A stretch of DNA of 62,246 nt from DATFEN01 sp035691285 (GTDB taxonomy: Bacteria > Acidobacteriota > Vicinamibacteria > Fen-336), in assembly GCA_035691285.1 (NCBI GenBank), contig DASSJI010000184.1:1-62246 (forward strand), written 5' to 3'. Shown piece after piece: positions 7,788-16,378 of this stretch. The position numbers and the translations under genes are program-made. How positions within the stretch are numbered: the stretch's first letter is position 1; the number at the start of each line of letters is the position of its first letter. Under the pieces are notes generated by a model that was given only the letters and a program-made list of their open reading frames with translations, did no database searches and was not told the DNA's origin.

Positions 7788-9509
7788 TCAGCTCCGGGAT
7801 GCGGCGGATGGGATTCCCACCCGCGCCAGGAGGGTCCGGAAGCGGGCGTGTCCGCGGAGCGGCGCGAACAGGGGATCGGCGCCCAGGAAGACGGCGTAGG
7901 CGTCGCGCGCCTCGACACCCTGCTCGAGCCGGCTCAGGGCAGCTTCAGCCTCGCCCAGTTCCAGGAGCGCCGCGGCGCCGATGCAGTGCGGCGCGAAGCC
8001 GCTCGCGGCCAGGGCCTCGAGCGAAGCCAACTTGCGCCTCGCGCCGGCGGCGTCGCCCGCTCGAGCGAGCGCCCAGGCGAGCAGGGCGCTCATCCCGGGG
8101 CCGTCGCGGCTCAGCTCCACGGCCCGCCGCAGGGCCTTGAGCCCGCGCGCGTGGTCGCCCAGCTGGACACGGGCGACACCCAGGCAGCGCTGGCCGAGGA
8201 GGGTGGCCGGTACGAGGGCGACCGCGCGCCGAGCCAGCGCCAGCTCCCGGTCGAACTCGCCGGCGATCTCGTACAGGTAGCACTGGAACGCAGAGGCGAG
8301 CCCGGAGAGCGGGTCGAGCTCGCAGGCGCGCGCGATCGCCGTCCGGGCCTGCGCCAGGTCGCCCGCGAGGGCGAAGAACAGGCCCCGCCAGAGCTGAACG
8401 GAGAGCGCGCCCGGCTCCAGCGCGAGCGCTCGGTCGAGCCCGGCGCGCGCGGCGCTCCAGTCCCAGTCGCGGAAGAGCCGCGCGAACGCCCTCGCGACGT
8501 GGGCCTCGGCGAGGCTCGGGTCGCCCTCGATGGCGCGCGTTGCACACTCGAGGGCGAGATCCCAGGCTCGGGCGCCCGGCGAGAGCCCGGCGATGCCGAG
8601 GAGCAGGTGGGCGTCCGCGAGGCCGGCCTGGGGCGCGGCGTAGCCCGGATCCAGAACGGCGGCCTCGCCGAAGCAGCCGAACGCCTTGGCGAGGCTGTCG
8701 GGATCGAAGCGCGACCACAGGTAGCGGCCGCGCAGGTACGCTTCGTGGGCCTCGGGTCGCGGCGCCGCGCGAGGCCGCGGGGTGGAAGCCGGGGACAGGC
8801 GCGGCATGAGCGCCTGCGTCACCCGCTCCGCGATGGCGTCCTGAACGGCGAAGAGATCCGTCCACTCGGCGTCGAAGGTCTCCGCCCACGGCCGGAGGGC
8901 CGCGCTTCGCGCGACGAGCTGAACGGAGACCCGGACGCGCCCCGCTTCGCGTTGTACGGTCGCGCCGAGCACCGCGTCGACTCCCAGCTCTCGCGCGGCC
9001 TCGCGGAGGTCCGCGGGAGGCGCGCCTGCGTAGCGCGCGACGGCCAGGGTCGGTCGCACGAGCAGGGCTTCGCTGCGCGTGAGGCGCCCGATCAGGGCGT
9101 CGGCCATGCCCAGTCCGACCGCCGCGTCGATCCCTGCGCCGATGCACGAAAAGGGCAGCACGGCGACGCCGAGCCGGCTCGGCACGGCGCGCGCATGCAG
9201 CGAGGCGTCGAAGCGGTAGCCGCGGCGCGGCACGGTCTGGATGTGGGAGCGGCCGTTCGCCTGCGGGTCGAGGGCCTTGCGAAGAGCCGCGACGGTCACG
9301 CTCAGGTTGCCTTCCTCGACCACCGCGTCGGGCCACACCCGAGCCATCAAGGCCTGCTTCGACACGACATCTCCACCCCCCTCGACGAGGGCGGTCAGGA
9401 GCTCGAGGGCCTTGGGCGTGAGGGGCACCAGCCCGCCCTCGCGCCAGAGCACGCACTTGGCGGCGTCGAGGCGGTAGGGGCCGAACTCGAAGAGCGGCGA
9501 CTCGGGCAT
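7788..9509 (-). CDS. Winged-helix (OmpR/CadC-type) regulator with TPR domain
   Basis: 573 residues. Residues 8-100 form a Trans_reg_C winged helix: FGPYRLD, LTPKALELLTALVEGGG, VVEEGNLSVTVAALRKAL, then RGYRF at the wing. Residues about 120-240 resemble the TolB-like/FlgO-like segment often joined to such regulators (VAVLPFSCIG, GMADALIGRL). The rest is a series of TPR repeats (PGYAAPQAGLADAHLLLG). There is no receiver domain and no membrane segment, so it is probably a cytoplasmic DNA-binding protein that responds through its TPR part. This architecture is frequent in Acidobacteriota. It sits directly upstream of the ThrE-like exporter. Its target is unknown. Confidence 0.85.
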   Translation of the reverse strand: MPESPLFEFGPYRLDAAKCVLWREGGLVPLTPKALELLTALVEGGGDVVSKQALMARVWPDAVVEEGNLSVTVAALRKALDPQANGRSHIQTVPRRGYRFDASLHARAVPSRLGVAVLPFSCIGAGIDAAVGLGMADALIGRLTRSEALLVRPTLAVARYAGAPPADLREAARELGVDAVLGATVQREAGRVRVSVQLVARSAALRPWAETFDAEWTDLFAVQDAIAERVTQALMPRLSPASTPRPRAAPRPEAHEAYLRGRYLWSRFDPDSLAKAFGCFGEAAVLDPGYAAPQAGLADAHLLLGIAGLSPGARAWDLALECATRAIEGDPSLAEAHVARAFARLFRDWDWSAARAGLDRALALEPGALSVQLWRGLFFALAGDLAQARTAIARACELDPLSGLASAFQCYLYEIAGEFDRELALARRAVALVPATLLGQRCLGVARVQLGDHARGLKALRRAVELSRDGPGMSALLAWALARAGDAAGARRKLASLEALAASGFAPHCIGAAALLELGEAEAALSRLEQGVEARDAYAVFLGADPLFAPLRGHARFRTLLARVGIPSAASRS

Positions 9510-9630
9510 GGTGGCTTTAGGAAATCTCTAGGAAAAGCCAAGCCGGGAGCACGGGACCCAAGCCAAGGACGCGCCTATGTTCACCGACGAGTAGAGGATG
9601 GGCAAACCGTACGACGAGGAGGCGAAGACG
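9510..9630. other. Divergent intergenic region
   Basis: A 121-base gap between the divergently read regulator (minus, start 9509) and the receiver gene (plus, start 9631). It contains an A-rich stretch GGAAATCTCTAGGAAAAG next to the regulator start. GAGGAGGCG lies just before the receiver start and is a good ribosome binding site. No clear operator repeat was found. Confidence 0.4.
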
Positions 9631-9990
9631 ATGATCTGGGTGGTGGACCGTGACCCCGACCTGCTCCGGTTCCTGGAGGCGAGCCTGGTGCGGAGCATGG
9701 GGAGCGAGGTGCAGCTGCTCGAGAGCGGAGCCGAGGCGCTCTCCGCGCTCGATCGATCGAGCCCGGACGTGCTGCTGTGCGAGCTCGACCTGCCGGGCGC
9801 ACCCGGAGAGGAGGTCGCGAGCGCGGCGTCGCGGCTGGCGCGACGGCCGAGCATCGTCCTGATGTCCGCGGATGCGGGCCGGCTGTCGCGTGCGCGGCTC
9901 CTGGCGGATCGGCTGCTGCCCAAGCCGTTTCCGCTCAGCGAGCTCGTCTGGTCGGTGGGAACGCTGTTCGCGAAGGGAGCGAGAGCATGA
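9631..9990 (+). CDS. Atypical response-regulator receiver domain, Glu at the phosphorylation site
   Basis: A stand-alone receiver of 119 residues with the acidic patch VVDRDPDLL, the Ser of VLMSAD and the Lys of LLPKPFPLSEL in place. The residue that should be the phospho-accepting Asp (xLLxDLxLPG) is Glu in VLLCELDLPGAPG, a change that often mimics the phosphorylated state. No output domain is present. Start: ATG 9631 preceded by GAGGAGGCG; an in-frame ATG at 9598 is weaker. It overlaps the next gene by 4 bp (ATGA). It may be a constitutively on partner or an adaptor; the convergent histidine kinase at 10465-12450 is the nearest kinase, but a link is not shown. Confidence 0.8.
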   Translation: MIWVVDRDPDLLRFLEASLVRSMGSEVQLLESGAEALSALDRSSPDVLLCELDLPGAPGEEVASAASRLARRPSIVLMSADAGRLSRARLLADRLLPKPFPLSELVWSVGTLFAKGARA

Positions 9991-10442
9991 AGGCAGGACG
10001 CATCGTACGTGGGGGAATGGGCGTGGTGCTCGGCCTGGGTCTCGTGGCCTGCGGCGCGGACGGGCCGCCGGAGCTCCCGTCGGCGCCAGGCTCAGGATCG
10101 TCCGCCCGGACCGCGGGCCTGCTCGGAGCCTGGCAGCTCGTGTCGCTCCGGGAAGCGGGGGGAGCGACGATCGAGATCGCGGAACCCGCGATCTTCCAGG
10201 CGGAGTTCCAGGCCGACGGCCGCCTGAGCCTGGTGGCCGACTGCAACCGCTGCAGCGGGACCTACGAGGCTGGGGAGCGCACGCTCTCCGTCACGCCCAT
10301 GGCCTGCACGCGCGCCGCGTGCCCGAGCATGCCGCTCGACACGACGTACGCCAGCCTCGTCGGCAGCGCGACGGCCTGGGAGGCGACCGCCGACCGCCTG
10401 GAGCTGCACGCGCCGGAGGGCAACCTGCGCTTCCGGCGCTGA
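9987..10442 (+). CDS. META-domain (HslJ-like) lipoprotein
   Basis: 151 residues. The N-terminus is a lipoprotein signal with lipobox LVAC near residue 21. The mature part is one META domain: LLGAWQLVSLREAGG, DGRLSLVADCNRCSGTYE and the closing LELHAPEGNLRFRR. The family (HslJ, META) is periplasmic or membrane-anchored and linked to stress or drug tolerance without a known enzymatic role. A CNRCSG segment replaces the usual GCNRYSG, keeping the Cys. ATG 9987 overlaps the receiver stop, so the two genes are translated together. It converges on the histidine kinase gene with 22 bases between the stops. Confidence 0.8.
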   Translation: MKAGRIVRGGMGVVLGLGLVACGADGPPELPSAPGSGSSARTAGLLGAWQLVSLREAGGATIEIAEPAIFQAEFQADGRLSLVADCNRCSGTYEAGERTLSVTPMACTRAACPSMPLDTTYASLVGSATAWEATADRLELHAPEGNLRFRR

Positions 10443-10464
10443 CGGCTCGGCCACCGCGCGCCGC

Positions 10465-12450
10465 TCAGGCCTCGCGCACGGGCAGGCGGATCCGAACCGT
10501 CGTCCCGACGCCGAGCTGGCTCTCCACGGTGATGCGCCCGTGGTGCTCCTCGACGATCTGGCGAGCGATGGCCAGGCCCAGGCCCGTTCCCTTGACCTTG
10601 GTCGTGTAGTAGGGCTCGAAGATGCGCTCGACGTCCTCGACGCCGGGGCCGCTGTCGGCGACCGAGATCACGACCTCGCGATCCTCGCGCGAGGTCGCGA
10701 CGCGAAGCTTGCCGCTCCGGCCCTCCATGGCCTCGAGGGCGTTGTTGACCACGTTCAGCAGCACGCGGCGGAGCTGGTCGGGGTCGGCCTCGGTCTCGAG
10801 CTCGCCGGCGGCCAGCTCGACCTGCATCGGCGGTCCCGCGACGCCGCCGTTCACGTAAGGGGCGAGGGCCGAGCCCACCAGCTCGTTCAGGCGGCAGGGC
10901 TCGAGGCGGACCTCGGGCAGCCGGCTGAAGCGGCCGAACTCGGCGATGAGCGCCTTCAGGTCGCGGACCGAGGAGAGCACCATGTCGATGGCGGAAGGGA
11001 ACAGGGCGTCGAAGCGCGCCCGGTCCTGCCGATGGGCGGACTGGAGCGTCTCGGCGGCCAGCGCGACGGGCGTGAGCGGGTTCTTGATCTCGTGGATCAC
11101 ACGCTCCACGGCCTCCTTCCAGGCTCCCAGACGCTGCGTGGCCAGGATCTCGGTGAGGTCGTCGCACACGACCACCGTCCCGCCGCGTCCCCCCTCGCCG
11201 GGCAGGGCGGAGGCCACGATCGACAGGGTCCGACGTCCCTGGGGGAGCTGGCAGACGAGCTGCGCCTCGTCGCGGAGGAGCGACCGGCGCCTCACCGGCT
11301 CGATACGGTCCACGATCCGCCGGGCGTCGCCTTCCAGGACCTCGGCGAGGGTATTGCCCAGCACCGGCCTCGTCACGGCCAGGATCTGCGCGGCGCGCTC
11401 ATTGAAGGTCTCGATGCGTCCCTCGTCGTCGAGGGCGATGACCCCCGTCCCGACGTTGGCGATGACGGTGGAAAGCCGGTTCTTGAAGTCGAGCAAGCCG
11501 GCCTCCGACTCGCGCAGCGCCCGCGTACGCTCGGCCACCCTGGCCTCGAGCGTGCGGCTGTACTCCTCCACGACCTTCTTCGAGGCGGAGAGCTCAGCCA
11601 CCATGCGGTTGAAGGCCTCGCCCATCGCGCCCAGCTCGTCGCGTGCGTGCACGGGCAGGACCACGTCCAGCTCCCCGGTGGCGGCCTGCGACATCGCCCG
11701 TTGGACGTTCTTCACGGGGTGGATGACGATCCGCGAGATCAGCAGGTTCAGCAGGAGCAGCACCAGCACGAACGAGCTGCCCACGACCGCGTAGAACACG
11801 TTGCGGGTGAGGGTCTGGGCGCGCTCGACGTCGGCCAGCGAGTAGAGCAGGTGCAGCCGCCCGAACGATTCGTCAGCGGCGTCCAGGCCCGTGGCGTAGT
11901 AGAGCGCCGCCTGTCCCCGCCAGCGCATCTCCTCGAGCCTCGATCCCCGCGCCCCGCCCGGCCAGTCGGGCATCGCCTCGCGCGGCACCGAGCGTCCCCC
12001 GAGCAGCATCCGCCCGCCGGTGCCTGTCAGGTGCCCGCGGCCGTCGGCGCGGACGAGCAGCACGAGGCCCGGCTCGTCGTCGTACGGCTCGGCCTCGGCG
12101 CCGAGCAGCCCGCCGATCACGCGGCGGTCGCCGGTGGCGGCGAGGTCGGCGTCCCCGGCCTCGAGGCGCGCCCACAGCAGGCCGGGCTGGCCGGCGAGAT
12201 CCCCCAGGTGGGCGGCGAGCGACTCCTCGTTCTCGCTGAGCAGGTCGTAGATGAGGTCCCGCTGGTAGGTCTCGCGCAGCGTCGAGAGCAGGCGCTTGTC
12301 CTTCTCGAGCAGCCGCGCCCGGTGCTCGCGCAGGAACGGGACGAGGACCACGAGGAAGACGGAGACGATCGAAGCGAAGGCGGCGACGAGCGTCCAGGTC
12401 ACCTTCGCGTTCAAGCTCAGGTCGCGAAACAGGCGGCGCAGGCGCAGCAT
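10465..12450 (-). CDS. NtrY-like membrane sensor histidine kinase (HAMP-PAS-HisKA-HATPase)
   Basis: 661 residues. TM1 about 15-37, an extracytoplasmic sensor of about 185 residues, TM2 about 222-247 (VLVLLLLNLLISRIVI), HAMP (IHPVKNVQRAMSQAATGELD), a short coiled coil, and a PAS domain (NVGTGVIALDDEGRIETFNE). The dimerisation helix carries the phospho-accepting His in RVIHEIKNPLTPVALAAETL. The ATPase shows NVVNNALEAMEG, DSGPGV and GTGLGLAIA. The HEIKNPLTPxALAAE box and layout match NtrY-type kinases. No response regulator is adjacent. It starts 3 bases after a periplasmic binding protein gene, so that protein is likely its ligand sensor. Confidence 0.9.
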   Translation of the reverse strand: MLRLRRLFRDLSLNAKVTWTLVAAFASIVSVFLVVLVPFLREHRARLLEKDKRLLSTLRETYQRDLIYDLLSENEESLAAHLGDLAGQPGLLWARLEAGDADLAATGDRRVIGGLLGAEAEPYDDEPGLVLLVRADGRGHLTGTGGRMLLGGRSVPREAMPDWPGGARGSRLEEMRWRGQAALYYATGLDAADESFGRLHLLYSLADVERAQTLTRNVFYAVVGSSFVLVLLLLNLLISRIVIHPVKNVQRAMSQAATGELDVVLPVHARDELGAMGEAFNRMVAELSASKKVVEEYSRTLEARVAERTRALRESEAGLLDFKNRLSTVIANVGTGVIALDDEGRIETFNERAAQILAVTRPVLGNTLAEVLEGDARRIVDRIEPVRRRSLLRDEAQLVCQLPQGRRTLSIVASALPGEGGRGGTVVVCDDLTEILATQRLGAWKEAVERVIHEIKNPLTPVALAAETLQSAHRQDRARFDALFPSAIDMVLSSVRDLKALIAEFGRFSRLPEVRLEPCRLNELVGSALAPYVNGGVAGPPMQVELAAGELETEADPDQLRRVLLNVVNNALEAMEGRSGKLRVATSREDREVVISVADSGPGVEDVERIFEPYYTTKVKGTGLGLAIARQIVEEHHGRITVESQLGVGTTVRIRLPVREA

Positions 12451-12453
12451 GGT

Positions 12454-13716
12454 TCAGCGCTCTCCGACCCAGCCGAACAAGCGGGCACCGGGCACGCCGC
12501 CGGGCCGCGGCAGCACCTCCAGCACGGCCATGCCCGTCCTCCGGTTTCCCGTCGGGTCGAAGCGCACGCGACCGGTCAGGCCCTTGAAGTCTTCGCGGGC
12601 GACCGCATCGCGCAAGCGCCGCCGCGTCGTCCCGAGCCGCTCGCCGAGGTCCGCGTCGGCGAGGGGCCCCATCGACCGGAGCCCCTCCGCGACCGCTCCC
12701 AGCGCGTCGTAGGCGAGCGCTGCCCGGCAGCCGTGGGTCTCCTGGCCGAAGGCTTGGTGATAGCGATCGTTGAAGCCCGCCGGCGGTGCGCAGTGGTCGA
12801 CGAAGTACGCCGCGCGCGTCGGCGCGCCCTTCTTGAACAGCAGCGGGTTCGACCACCCGTCGGCCCCGAGCAAGGTCGCGGACAGCCCGATCGCGGCCCC
12901 CTGGCTGGCGATCAGGGTTGCGTCGGTGAAGGACCCCGGCACGAACAGCGCATCCGGGGCGAACGCCAGCACGTCGCGGAGCTGAGGGCGAAAGTCGATC
13001 TCCTGCGAGAGATAGAAGAACTCCGCGACGCGCCGGCCGCCGGAAGCGTCCTGGAAGCTCTCGACGAAGCTGCGCGCGAGGCGCGCGCTGTAGGTGCGGC
13101 CGACCTCGTAGAGCACGGCGGTGCGCCGCGCGGCGAGGCGGTCGCGGGCGAAGGCTGCCAACAGCGCGCCCATGGCGGCGTCGGTGGCGCACACGCGGAA
13201 CACGAAAGCGCGGGGCCCGCCGGTCGCGGGGTCGACGGTCAAGTCCTGGGCCGTCGAGACGTTCGACACCTGGACCAGGCCCCGGGCCTCGGCCACCTCG
13301 GCGATGGCCATCGAGAGGTCGCTGGAGTTCGCACCCACGAGCGCGAGCGCGCCGTCCCGGGCCGCCAGGGTCGCGGCCTCGCGCGCGTCGAGGAAGTAGC
13401 TGCCGGTCTCGTACGCGAGCAGCGCGACGGGGCGGCCCCGGATGCCGCCGCGGCCGTTCAGGTCCTCCGCGGCGAGCCGCGCGCCGTGCAGCGACTGCCG
13501 GCCCGACAGCGCATGGCGCCCGGCGGTGGGGAAGATCACCGCGACCGGCAGCGATCCTCGCGGCGCCGGGGTCGGCCGGGCCACCACCCGCGGCTCGAGC
13601 CGCGACTCCAGGGAGGTTGCTGGACGCGAAGCGCCCTGGGGCGTACAGCCGGCGGCGACGAGCGCGGCCAGGAGCGCCGCACCACGGCCGCCTGCAGCGG
13701 TCCCGAAGGCCGTCAC
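12454..13716 (-). CDS. ABC-type branched-chain amino acid/amide substrate-binding lipoprotein
   Basis: 420 residues with a lipoprotein signal (lipobox VAAGC, Cys 24). The core is a type I periplasmic binding fold of the LivK/Peripla_BP_6 kind: PVAVIFPTAGRHALSGRQSL, GARLAAEDLNGRGGIRGRPV, ALVGANSSDLSMAIAEVAE, FRVCATDAAMGALLAAF and ALAYDALGAVAEGLRSMG. No permease or ATPase gene is nearby. The next gene, 3 bases away, is a histidine kinase, so a sensing role is more likely than transport. Start is GTG at 13716 with a TACGCT box 7 bases upstream, which could give a leaderless mRNA. The ligand is unknown. Confidence 0.85.
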   Translation of the reverse strand: MTAFGTAAGGRGAALLAALVAAGCTPQGASRPATSLESRLEPRVVARPTPAPRGSLPVAVIFPTAGRHALSGRQSLHGARLAAEDLNGRGGIRGRPVALLAYETGSYFLDAREAATLAARDGALALVGANSSDLSMAIAEVAEARGLVQVSNVSTAQDLTVDPATGGPRAFVFRVCATDAAMGALLAAFARDRLAARRTAVLYEVGRTYSARLARSFVESFQDASGGRRVAEFFYLSQEIDFRPQLRDVLAFAPDALFVPGSFTDATLIASQGAAIGLSATLLGADGWSNPLLFKKGAPTRAAYFVDHCAPPAGFNDRYHQAFGQETHGCRAALAYDALGAVAEGLRSMGPLADADLGERLGTTRRRLRDAVAREDFKGLTGRVRFDPTGNRRTGMAVLEVLPRPGGVPGARLFGWVGER

Positions 13717-13761
13717 CCTGCGCAGCGTAGCACCGGAACGCGCCCCGCCCGCCGTTGCCGG

Positions 13762-16314
13762 CTAGCGGAGGCCCTCAGCCACGTAGAGGGTCGAGCTGTC
13801 GTCGCGGAAGGTGTAGGCGTAGCTCTTGCCATCGGGGGCGATAGCCAGGGCGCCCACGAACCCGGCCGGGCTTCCGCCGTCGCGCCCGATCTCCCGCCAC
13901 GGCTCTCGCTGGCCGCTCCTGAGATCCACCCTGAAGATCCGCGCGCGCCGGCCGGGCTGGCTGTTGACGAAGAGGAAGCGCCCGTCGCCACTGACCCGAA
14001 GGGGCACGTCGTCCAGCTCGGCGCCCCGCACCACCTGCGGCTCGCCGCCGGCGATCGGGAACAGGGCGACGCGCCGGTCGGACACGCCCACGACGGACGT
14101 CCCGTCGACGGTCGGCGGGAACCCGAACAGCAGGGGGGAGACGGGCTCCTTCGAGATCGCCTTCGGCTCCCCGCCCGCGACGTCCTGGATGTAGAGCGTG
14201 GCGGCGCGACCCGCCTCGTTGGCGGACAGCACAACCCGCTTCCCGTCCGGGAGGAAGCTGCCACCGTGAATCTGGACCAGCGGACCGCGTGGCAACGCGA
14301 GTGTCGGGCCCGGACCGGTCGGCAGCAGCAGCGCCTGCATGGGCGGGGTGATGCTGAGCACGAGGGCTTGCCTGCCGTCGGGCGAGAGGGCGACCGCCGC
14401 GCCCTTCCCCAGCCGCACCGGGAGCGAGCCGTCCATGCCGCGGATGTACGTGCTGTACTCGGCGCCGCCTCCCTCGCCCTGTTCCTGGAACAGCAGCGTC
14501 CTGCCGTCGCCCGAGATGTCGACGACGATCCCGTAGTCGAGCCAGGAAAGGTCGCGCTCCTTGGCTTCGCCCGCCCGCAGCCCGAACAGAACCGGTCGCC
14601 GCCTCTGGACGGAGACGAGCACGCGGCCGTCGGGCCCGACATCGTGAAGGGCGAGGCTGCCTGGAGCCCTGAAGACCGGGCGGAGCGTCCCCTCCAGGCC
14701 GACGGCCCAGAGGCTGTTCTCGGCGCCGGCGCGCGTGCCGGTGAACCAGACCTCCTGACCGTCCCGCGACCATGCCACGCCGCGGATGTCCGACCAGTTG
14801 GCGGACAGCGTCGTCTTCTTGCCGGCGAGGTCGACGATGGCGATGTCGCCGCGGAAATCGCCGGAGAAAGGATGCTCGCTGAAGGCGAGCAACTCGCCTC
14901 GCGGCGACACCCGCAGGTGCCTCAAGGAGACCGACTCATAGAGGGGCTTCCCGATCGGGAACTCGATACTCGTCGTGGCGCCGGAGTCGCGCAGGACTGC
15001 GATCGACGCGCCATCGGGTGCCCAGTCCGCGCCGGAGACGTTCTCGAGGATGTCCCGGGGCGCCCCGCCGCCCAGGGGCGCCTGCGCCAGCGTGGTGCTC
15101 ACGCCCGCGGAGCGCCCGATGAGCAGCTCGCCGCTCCGTGACACGCTCCCGAGCCGATCGCCCCGCAGCCCGAGACTGCGCGACTCCGGGCTGCCCGGCT
15201 GGGTCACGTAGATGCCTGGCTCCGCTCCCGGCCACTGGGCCTGGTAGACGACGGTCTTGCCGTCGGGGGCGAAACGGGCGTCGTTGACCAGGCCGTTCTG
15301 GAACGTGATCGGCTTGAACCCGACGACGGCCTCTGCCTTCCTCCTCGGGGCCGCCCAATAGCCGAGGGCGACGCAGCCGAGCGCGAGCAGCGCGGCGGCG
15401 GCGCCGCGCTGCCAGGGCCGAGCCTTCCGCGCGACACCCGGGAGCACCGCGTGCGCGGCCGAGCCCGAGAGCTGCTCCAGGTCGAAGGCGATGTCGCGGG
15501 CGGACTGGAAGCGCTCCTCCGCGTTCTTCTCGAGACAGTGGGACACGATGCGCTCGAGGGCCGGCGGCAGATGTCGGTTCGTCTCGCTGAGCTCGGGTGG
15601 ATCCTCCTTGAGGATCGCGTTCATCGTCTCGACGTTCGAGGCGCCCCGGAAGGCGCGCCGGCCCGCGAGCATCTCGTAGAGGACGGAGCCGAAAGAGAAG
15701 ATGTCCGACCGGTGGTCCACGGGCTGCGCTCGGACCTGCTCGGGAGACATGTAGCCGACGGTGCCGAGCACCTTGCCCGCGTCGGTGCCCGGCACTCCAG
15801 CCGTGTGCGTGTCGGCCTCGGTGAGGATCTCGCCTCCAACGAGCTTCGCGAGGCCGAAGTCGAGGATCTTGACGCGGCCGTCCTTCGTGACGAAGACGTT
15901 GTCGGGCTTCAGGTCGCGGTGGACGACGCCCTTCTCGTGCGCCGCCGCCAGGCCGCGGGCCATCTGCGTCGCGTAGTCGATCGCCTTGCGCACGGGCAGC
16001 GCCGTGCCGCCGATGCGCTCGCGCAAGGTGTCCCCCTCCAGCAGCTCGGAGACGACGTAGGGCGTGCCGTCGACGGTGCCCACGTCGAAGACGGCCAGGA
16101 TGTTGGGGTGGTTGAGCTGGCCGGTGGCGCGCGCTTCCTGCTCGAAGCGGCGCAGGCGGTCCGGGTCCGCCGAGAAGGACTCCGGGAGGACCTTGAGCGC
16201 AACCTCCCGTCCGATGCGGGGGTCGCGGGCCCGGTACACCTCGCCCATCCCGCCGGCGCCGAGCGGCGCGGCGATCTCGTACGGGCCGACGTGGGTGCCG
16301 GGAGTCAGGCCCAT
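13762..16314 (-). CDS. Membrane Ser/Thr protein kinase with C-terminal TolB-like beta-propeller
   Basis: 850 residues. The kinase domain (about 10-275) is complete: glycine loop LGAGGMGEVYRARD, VALKVL with the ATP-binding Lys, catalytic VVHRDLKPDNVF, DFG in ILDFGLAK and the APE-region motif MSPEQ. One membrane span follows near residue 310 (AAAALLALGCVALGYWAA). The extracytoplasmic part (about 335-850) consists of repeated strands of the type FAPDGKTVVYQAQ, WSRDGQEVWFTGT and FLPDGKRVVLSANE, a WD40/TolB-like propeller. This architecture is common in Acidobacteriota. It probably links an outside signal to cytoplasmic phosphorylation. Its first 1.4 kb is overlapped in another frame by the open end of the deacetylase gene. 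Confidence 0.9.
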   Translation of the reverse strand: MGLTPGTHVGPYEIAAPLGAGGMGEVYRARDPRIGREVALKVLPESFSADPDRLRRFEQEARATGQLNHPNILAVFDVGTVDGTPYVVSELLEGDTLRERIGGTALPVRKAIDYATQMARGLAAAHEKGVVHRDLKPDNVFVTKDGRVKILDFGLAKLVGGEILTEADTHTAGVPGTDAGKVLGTVGYMSPEQVRAQPVDHRSDIFSFGSVLYEMLAGRRAFRGASNVETMNAILKEDPPELSETNRHLPPALERIVSHCLEKNAEERFQSARDIAFDLEQLSGSAAHAVLPGVARKARPWQRGAAAALLALGCVALGYWAAPRRKAEAVVGFKPITFQNGLVNDARFAPDGKTVVYQAQWPGAEPGIYVTQPGSPESRSLGLRGDRLGSVSRSGELLIGRSAGVSTTLAQAPLGGGAPRDILENVSGADWAPDGASIAVLRDSGATTSIEFPIGKPLYESVSLRHLRVSPRGELLAFSEHPFSGDFRGDIAIVDLAGKKTTLSANWSDIRGVAWSRDGQEVWFTGTRAGAENSLWAVGLEGTLRPVFRAPGSLALHDVGPDGRVLVSVQRRRPVLFGLRAGEAKERDLSWLDYGIVVDISGDGRTLLFQEQGEGGGAEYSTYIRGMDGSLPVRLGKGAAVALSPDGRQALVLSITPPMQALLLPTGPGPTLALPRGPLVQIHGGSFLPDGKRVVLSANEAGRAATLYIQDVAGGEPKAISKEPVSPLLFGFPPTVDGTSVVGVSDRRVALFPIAGGEPQVVRGAELDDVPLRVSGDGRFLFVNSQPGRRARIFRVDLRSGQREPWREIGRDGGSPAGFVGALAIAPDGKSYAYTFRDDSSTLYVAEGLR

Positions 16315-16378
16315 CGGTGCGCTGCCCTCGCCGGGTTCGTCCGCATGGGGAGGCTGGGGATTCTAGCCGACTCCTGTG

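Noticed and set aside
10540..15141. Plus-strand open frame of 1533 codons
   Set aside because: It lies antisense to the kinase, binding protein and Ser/Thr kinase genes, has His/Arg/Glu/Gly-rich monotonous composition and no domain. Long antisense frames are expected at this GC content. The same holds for 4018-6339, 7374-9653, 34071-36125 and 43526-47761.
14936..16378. Continuation of the deacetylase frame as a second domain
   Set aside because: Its translation is a shifted copy of the kinase gene with Arg/Gly/Pro-rich noise and no domain; the kinase frame there is clearly coding.
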